Of a stretch of 64,000 bases of DNA, positions 59,728 to 64,000 are shown piece by piece. The notes beneath the pieces are model-generated. The model did no database searches and had not been told where the DNA came from. It was given only the letters and a program-made list of their open reading frames with translations. The DNA comes from Candidatus Hydrogenedentota bacterium (GTDB lineage: Bacteria > Hydrogenedentota > Hydrogenedentia > Hydrogenedentales > JAEUWI01), in NCBI GenBank assembly GCA_016791475.1, contig JAEUWI010000016.1:1-64000 (forward strand), written 5' to 3'. How positions within the stretch are numbered: position 1 is the first letter of the stretch; each line of letters begins with the position of its first letter. The translations under genes and the position numbers were made by a program.

Positions 59728-60246
59728 ATGGAAGTGGAAACATTGAAAAAACACACCATCAGTGTTCTTGTGGAAAACCACTTCGGCGTGCTCGCCCGCG
59801 TGTCGGGGCTGTTCAGTGCGCGCGGCTACAACATCATCAGCCTCTGCGTGGGCGAGACCATGGACCCCGAGATCTCCCGGATGACGGTGGTGGTCCGGGG
59901 CGACGATCAGGTGCTCTTCCAGATGATCCAGCAGTTGAACAAGCTGGTGGACGTGATCGAAGTCACCGACCTTACGACCTCCTCTTTTGTGGAGCGCGAG
60001 CTCGTGCTCATCAAGGTGAACGCGGGCAAGGAGCAGCGCGGCGAAGTGGTGGAGATCGCCACCATATTCCGCGCCAGTATCGTGGATGTGGGCGCCTCTT
60101 CCCTGACGGTCGAAGTGACCGGCGCCGAGGGCAAGATCAACGCCTGCATCGACATGCTGCGGCCCTACCAGATTACCGAGCTGGTGCGCACGGGTGAAAT
60201 CGCCATCCACCGCGCGCCAAAACGAGATTGCATGTTGCCCGAATAA
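59728..60246 (+). CDS. ilvH: acetolactate synthase small subunit
   Basis: A 172-residue regulatory subunit of acetohydroxyacid synthase. An N-terminal ACT domain (HTISVLVENHFGVLARVSGL and GYNIISLCVGET) mediates valine feedback; a C-terminal domain follows (ERELVLIKVNA, VDVGASSLTVEVTGAEGKI). The start ATG has AGGAAGG immediately before it. The large subunit gene is not adjacent, which is unusual because ilvB and ilvH are normally paired. Confidence 0.95.
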   Translation: MEVETLKKHTISVLVENHFGVLARVSGLFSARGYNIISLCVGETMDPEISRMTVVVRGDDQVLFQMIQQLNKLVDVIEVTDLTTSSFVERELVLIKVNAGKEQRGEVVEIATIFRASIVDVGASSLTVEVTGAEGKINACIDMLRPYQITELVRTGEIAIHRAPKRDCMLPE

Positions 60247-60445
60247 AGGGTATGATCACGGGATGTGTATTGTGACGGAAAATCATTCGTTGGCCATGGG
60301 AATCCTGTCCCGGGTTTCCGTACCTTCCCGTTTCAGCACGCCTGCCGCGAATCCGCGGTACAAGGCGCGGGGTTTCGTTTTCGCCCCGTGTCACCATGGT
60401 GTGGAAGCGAAAGCTACTACCGCAGCCCAGCGCTGCGGTTTTTTT
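60247..60445 (+). other. intergenic region ending in a rho-independent terminator
   Basis: No ORF is supported. Several paired segments are visible (TGGCCATGGGAATCC, CCGCGAATCCGCGG at 60345-60358, GCGCGGGGTTTC pairing near CGCCCCGTG). They lead directly into the terminator at 60419, so a structured leader or small RNA is possible. I recognise no known RNA family here. Confidence 0.4.
60419..60445 (+). terminator. rho-independent terminator
   Basis: An 8-bp stem ACCGCAGC/GCTGCGGT with a 5-base loop, followed by seven T. It ends the ilvH transcript or a small RNA before the zinc-ribbon gene at 60520. Confidence 0.9.
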
Positions 60446-60519
60446 ATGCCCGGACCGCCGCCGGAGAGTCGGCGCCGGGAACGAATGATTGAATCAACTG
60501 GACGCGGAGGCGCAGCGCT

Positions 60520-61236
60520 TTGAAGAGTTTACTGAAATTACAATCCCTCGATCTGCAGATAGAGAAGCTCCGTTTGCGCGAAACCGAGATCCCCAAGCAG
60601 AAAAGCAAGTACGATATCCACAAGAAGCGCCTGGAGGACGAGCTGAAGTCCAGCGAGAACCGGCACAAGGGGCTGCTCCTCGAACAGCGCGAATGCGAGG
60701 GGGATATCGCCGCGAAGCAGGCGGATATCAAGAAGAAGGAGAACCAGCTTCTCTCCGTGAAAAAGAACGAAGAGTATCAGGCCCTGCTCCACGAAATGGA
60801 AATGCACAAGAAGCAGATCGCCATCAAGGAAGAGCGGATCATCGCGATCATGATGGAGCTGGACGAGGCGAAATCCTGCCTGGAGGAAGACAAGAAGCGC
60901 ATCGGCGCGGAGCAGGAAGAGATCAACGCCGAATGCGCGAAGATCGATGGCGAACTCGCGGTGGCCGTTTCCGAGCGCAAGGCCCTCGAAGCCCAGCGCG
61001 CGCCGCTGGTGGCCGAGATCGACCCCTCCATGCTCAGCAAGTATGAGCGCATCCGCAAGGCGAAGAAGACGGGACCCGCGCTGGTGCCCCTGCAGGGGGA
61101 ATCCTGCTCGGGATGCTTCATGACCATCACCGCGCAACACGTGAACGAGATCCTCGCGGGCGACAAGTTCATGCCGTGCAATCACTGCGGCCGCCTTGTA
61201 TACTATGCGCCCAAATTCGACGGCGCGGCGCTCTAG
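60520..61236 (+). CDS. coiled-coil protein with C4-type zinc ribbon (DUF164)
   Basis: A 238-residue protein starting with TTG at 60520 behind CGGAGG. Residues 1-170 form a long charged coiled coil (LDLQIEKLRLRETEIPKQKS, KENQLLSVKKNEEYQALLHE). The C-terminal zinc ribbon carries CSGC and CNHC with GRLVYY, as in the DUF164/zf-RING_7 family. Family members are conserved and often placed near housekeeping genes; function is poorly known. It is followed by accD after 24 bases. Confidence 0.9.
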   Translation: MKSLLKLQSLDLQIEKLRLRETEIPKQKSKYDIHKKRLEDELKSSENRHKGLLLEQRECEGDIAAKQADIKKKENQLLSVKKNEEYQALLHEMEMHKKQIAIKEERIIAIMMELDEAKSCLEEDKKRIGAEQEEINAECAKIDGELAVAVSERKALEAQRAPLVAEIDPSMLSKYERIRKAKKTGPALVPLQGESCSGCFMTITAQHVNEILAGDKFMPCNHCGRLVYYAPKFDGAAL

Positions 61237-61260
61237 AGATTAGGAAAAAAGGCAGCAACT

Positions 61261-62205
61261 ATGGCGTTTTTCGAACGTACCCCCTTCGGGCGGAAAAACA
61301 AGAAGCAAAGCTCCGGCGTGCCCGACGGCCTCTGGATAAAGTGCGACGGCTGCAAGCAGACCGTGTACAAATCCGACATCAAAGAGAACATGCAGATCTG
61401 TCCCGGCTGCGGCCATCACTACCGGATGGGCGCGCGGGAACGGATCGAGCTGGTGTCCGATCCCGGCTCTTTTGAAGAGACCCATACCGGCATCACCGCC
61501 GCGGATCCACTCGGGTTTGCCGTAGGCAAGGAGACCTATACCGAGCGCATTTCCCGCGCACGGGAGCTCTCCGGCCTCAATGAGGCGCTCGTAACCGGCA
61601 TGGCGCGCATCGAAGGCGTGCGTTGCGCGATCGGCGGTATGGACTCGTCCTTCGTCATGGCGAGCATGGGCTCCGCCGTGGGCGAGAAATTCTGCCGCCT
61701 GGTGAAGGACGCCATCGCGAACGAGGTGCCCCTCATCGTTTTCGCGGCCTCCGGCGGCGCGCGCATGCAGGAGGGCATCCTGGCGCTCATGCAGATGGCC
61801 AAAACCGCCGACGCCGTGCGCCAGATCAACGAAGCGGGCTTGCCCTATATCGTGGTGCAGACTGACCCGACCTCGGGCGGTGTTTTCGCCAGTTTCGCGA
61901 GCCTGGGCGATATCACGATTGCCGAGCCCAAGGCCTATATCGGCTTCGCCGGCGCCCGTCTTATCGAGGGCGCCTTCAAGATCAAGCTGCCCGATGGATT
62001 TCAGCGCGCCGAGTATCAGCAGGATAATGGCTTCGTGGATCACATCGTGAAGCGCCACGACCTGCGCGCCCACCTGGCCAAGCTGCTGCGCTACCTCGCG
62101 CCCCACGCGGATGAGGATATCGCCTCCTATGTGCCCCCGACTGCCGCCGTGTCTGAACCGGTTGCCGTGGCGCAGGCCGGTGAAGAGGATGCGGCGGAGG
62201 AATGA
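61261..62205 (+). CDS. accD: acetyl-CoA carboxylase carboxyltransferase subunit beta
   Basis: A 314-residue subunit that transfers CO2 from biotin to acetyl-CoA with AccA. The N-terminal zinc ribbon has Cys28, Cys31, Cys47 and Cys50. The crotonase-like domain includes SGGARMQEGILALMQMAK, LPYIVVQTDPTSGGVFASFA and GFAGARLIEG. The stop overlaps the start of folC by ATGA, a well known gene pair. No accA is nearby. Confidence 0.96.
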   Translation: MAFFERTPFGRKNKKQSSGVPDGLWIKCDGCKQTVYKSDIKENMQICPGCGHHYRMGARERIELVSDPGSFEETHTGITAADPLGFAVGKETYTERISRARELSGLNEALVTGMARIEGVRCAIGGMDSSFVMASMGSAVGEKFCRLVKDAIANEVPLIVFAASGGARMQEGILALMQMAKTADAVRQINEAGLPYIVVQTDPTSGGVFASFASLGDITIAEPKAYIGFAGARLIEGAFKIKLPDGFQRAEYQQDNGFVDHIVKRHDLRAHLAKLLRYLAPHADEDIASYVPPTAAVSEPVAVAQAGEEDAAEE

Positions 62206-63500
62206 CACCGTCCGCCTTGACGCGGCCGGACAGCGCCGCGCGGCAGTATCTGTTCGACCTGACATTGCATGGTATCAAACTGGGCCTGGAGAACATCCAG
62301 GCCCTTGTTTGTGCCGCGGGTGATCCGCATCGGGCCGTGCCGGTTATTCACGTCGGCGGCACCAACGGCAAAGGCAGCGTCTGCGCCATGATTTCGGCCA
62401 TGCTGCGGTCGGCGGGCTATCGCGCGGGCCGCTTTACGAGTCCCCACCTGATCGACGTGTCCGAGCGCTTTCTCATCGATGGCGAGCCAATACCGGAAGC
62501 GGCGCTGGAAGAGAATATCGCCTTCTTTCGCGATGTCTCGGCCGCGATGGATCGTGTCCCGACCTTTTTCGAAATGACCACCGCCATAGGCTTCCGCTAT
62601 TTCGCGCAGGAAAAGGTGGATGTGGCCATCATCGAGGTGGGCATGGGCGGGCGCTTCGACAGCACCAATGTGGTCGCGCCCGTGGCGACGGCCATCACCA
62701 ACATCGATCTGGAGCACACGGCCTTCCTGGGCGACACCCTGGCGAAGATCGCCTTTGAAAAGGCGGGGATCATCAAGCCGGGCATCCCGGTGGTCACGGC
62801 CGAGCGCCGCCCGGAGGCCTTCGACGTGTTTACGCGCCGCGCGGAGGAGGAAGGCGCACCCCTCCTCCAACTGGGTCGCGACTTTCGCGCGGAAACGAGC
62901 GGCAGCCCCTGGGCGCAGCGACTGCGCTTCTCCAGCAGCGCCCTTCGGCTCGAAGACGTTTCACTCGCTCTTCCGGGCCGCTATCAAGGCGAAAACGCCG
63001 CCGTGGCCGCCGCGCTCGCGTCCCAACTGATGGACGCGTTTCCGAAACTCAACGCCTCTCACATCGCCACCGGCCTCGCCAGTGCTTCCTGGCCCTGTCG
63101 CGTTGAAAAAGTGCTGGATACACCGCCGGTCTTCATCGACGTGGCCCACAACGGCGCGGGTGCGCGAAAGCTCGCCGACTTGTTTGAGGATTGCGTACTG
63201 GTCTTCGCGGCATCGTCCGACAAGGACCGCGACGCGATGCTCGATGCGCTCCGCCCCCGCGCGCGTCAGATCGTTCTCACCCAGTTTGAGGGCAAGCGCG
63301 CCACGCCCGTGGAAGAACTCGCCGCCCTGCTGCCCGAAGGCACATTCGAAACCCGGCCCGATCTTCCCGCCGCCATCGCCCGCGGCCTGGAGCTCGCCAC
63401 CCCCGCATGTCCCCTCCTCATCACCGGCTCCATCTACGCCGCCGGTGAAGCCAGGGAATATTTGATACGCGAACATGGCGTGAGGCCGCTGCGGTTCTAG
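62202..63500 (+). CDS. folC: folylpolyglutamate/dihydrofolate synthase
   Basis: A 432-residue Mur-ligase-like enzyme adding glutamate to folates. The ATP loop GGTNGKGS is at residues 52-59. FTSPHLIDVSERF, FEMTTAIGFRYF, IIEVGMGGRFDSTN and the late FIDVAHNGAG are family blocks. The start lies inside the accD stop. Both dihydrofolate synthase and folylpolyglutamate synthase roles are usual in bacteria. Confidence 0.95.
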   Translation: MTPSALTRPDSAARQYLFDLTLHGIKLGLENIQALVCAAGDPHRAVPVIHVGGTNGKGSVCAMISAMLRSAGYRAGRFTSPHLIDVSERFLIDGEPIPEAALEENIAFFRDVSAAMDRVPTFFEMTTAIGFRYFAQEKVDVAIIEVGMGGRFDSTNVVAPVATAITNIDLEHTAFLGDTLAKIAFEKAGIIKPGIPVVTAERRPEAFDVFTRRAEEEGAPLLQLGRDFRAETSGSPWAQRLRFSSSALRLEDVSLALPGRYQGENAAVAAALASQLMDAFPKLNASHIATGLASASWPCRVEKVLDTPPVFIDVAHNGAGARKLADLFEDCVLVFAASSDKDRDAMLDALRPRARQIVLTQFEGKRATPVEELAALLPEGTFETRPDLPAAIARGLELATPACPLLITGSIYAAGEAREYLIREHGVRPLRF

Positions 63501-63644
63501 ACACCCTTCCACCTTGAGGCAACCACGGGTGCCATCCACACACGGAGGGGCTTGCAACTGAGTTTGTGGGTCGGTGACGCGCCTTGGCGGGTGAAGGGAC
63601 ATTGACGATGGTTATTCACCCCGCATCCCAACGCCCACCCCGGG

Positions 63645-63882
63645 GTGCCACGCGATCCGGCAACGCCGGTTCGTGTGCCCGAGGCAGAGTGCAAGTACTA
63701 CATCCCGGTTCGCCCGGGCTCTCCTTACAAACCCTGTGTTCCTGGCAAAGACGCTGGAGCTCACAAGTGCACAGCCCATCCCGCACCCCATCAACAAACC
63801 GATCCGTTGTATTGACCTGACCCATCCACGCACCCGCCCCACATGGCACACGAACCGCCCTTCAGGGCGGATCGCGTGGCAC
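63645..63882. repeat. inverted pair of imperfect palindromes
   Basis: Unit 1 (63645-63679) and unit 2 (63845-63882) share GTGCCACGCGATCCG and CGGTTCGTGTGCC in opposite orientation, each forming a hairpin with a different loop (GCAACG versus a GCCCTGAAGGGC-type loop). About 165 bases separate them. They account for most of the 463-base gap 63501-63963; no gene is supported there. Confidence 0.85.
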
Positions 63883-63903
63883 GATTTTACGCCGGTGCCC
63901 TCT

Positions 63904-63932
63904 TTGCAGTTCTCCCCGGCGCTCGCTATACT
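63904..63932 (+). promoter_or_regulatory. sigma-70 promoter of the gene at the right edge
   Basis: TTGCAG (63904-63909) and TATACT (63927-63932) are 17 bases apart, 31 bases before the ATG at 63964. Confidence 0.75.
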
Positions 63933-63963
63933 CGGGTCTTCCGAACCATCCAGGGGACATCCC

Positions 63964-64000
63964 ATGCCCGCATACTTCGCCTTCGTGCTCGCTCTCGCCA
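63964..64000 (+). CDS. start of a truncated exported protein gene
   Basis: The ATG at 63964 follows a good promoter. The visible residues MPAYFAFVLALA look like the start of a signal peptide. The gene runs off the window, so its function cannot be judged. Confidence 0.55.
   Translation, partial: MPAYFAFVLALA

Noticed and set aside
58453-60210. A 585-codon minus-strand ORF across ctc, pth and ilvH
   Set aside because: It spans three well-supported genes in antisense and has no recognisable domain.

Overview
The window is high-GC chromosomal DNA from a free-living Gram-negative bacterium. KdsB implies lipopolysaccharide. Tat-exported Gfo/Idh/MocA oxidoreductases, a DUF1501 protein, sulfatases, a sialate O-acetylesterase, several TIM-barrel glycosidase-like proteins and a PEP-CTERM protein together suggest a polysaccharide-degrading member of the Planctomycetota/PVC group or a candidate phylum such as Hydrogenedentota. 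This assignment is an inference from gene content; no rRNA is present. Several genes start with TTG or GTG behind good Shine-Dalgarno sequences.

Layout: 1-480 short-period and GC-rich repeats. 482-9266 mixed metabolism: DUF1501, carbonic anhydrase, sugar isomerase, ParDE, acetylesterase, NicO metal exporter, homocysteine methyltransferase. 9284-15048 kdsB, a secreted propeller, rhamnose isomerase, galactokinase and an orphan sugar-binding lipoprotein. 15380-19874 two Tat-exported Gfo/Idh proteins enclosing a Hint-domain protein with a nested DUF559 nuclease, then a HEAT protein. 19964-25299 MNT/HEPN module, sulfatase, large TIM-barrel protein, VOC protein. 25597-30196 a signalling block (membrane flavin reductase, TPR-zinc-ribbon protein, Ser/Thr kinase, B-box-like membrane protein, TPR protein, rlmB). 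30206-31697 RHH plus AlbA_2 regulator pair. 31900-37172 a surface-glycan cluster (carbamoyltransferase, two GT4 enzymes, LmbE deacetylase). 37271-39129 AbiE pair. 39195-49943 a frameshifted secreted protein, an NTAQ1-like N-terminal glutamine amidase, PQQ propeller, tRNA-Pro, membrane sulfatase-fold enzyme, Gfo/Idh, aroB cluster and a PEP-CTERM protein with a sigma-54 promoter. 50265-57197 two large glycosidase-like proteins, an M42 peptidase and a 40-residue ORF. 57355-63500 housekeeping genes: tRNA-Gln, prs-ctc-pth, ilvH, zinc-ribbon protein, accD-folC.

The carbohydrate genes suggest uptake and turnover of sulfated, acetylated and rhamnose/galactose-containing glycans. Three nucleotidyltransferase or ParE-type toxin-antitoxin modules are scattered among them. 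The intergenic DNA is unusual. Almost every gap above 200 bases holds an inverted pair of short imperfect palindromes (REPIN-like), each of a different sequence, and several gaps hold 7-bp or 9-bp tandem repeats directly upstream of start codons.

The strongest candidates for something new are the Hint protein whose Hint fold is split by a DUF559 nuclease (16868-17719), a bacterial NTAQ1-type N-terminal glutamine amidase (40972-41544), the heptamer/nonamer repeat system, and the collection of REPIN-like elements.
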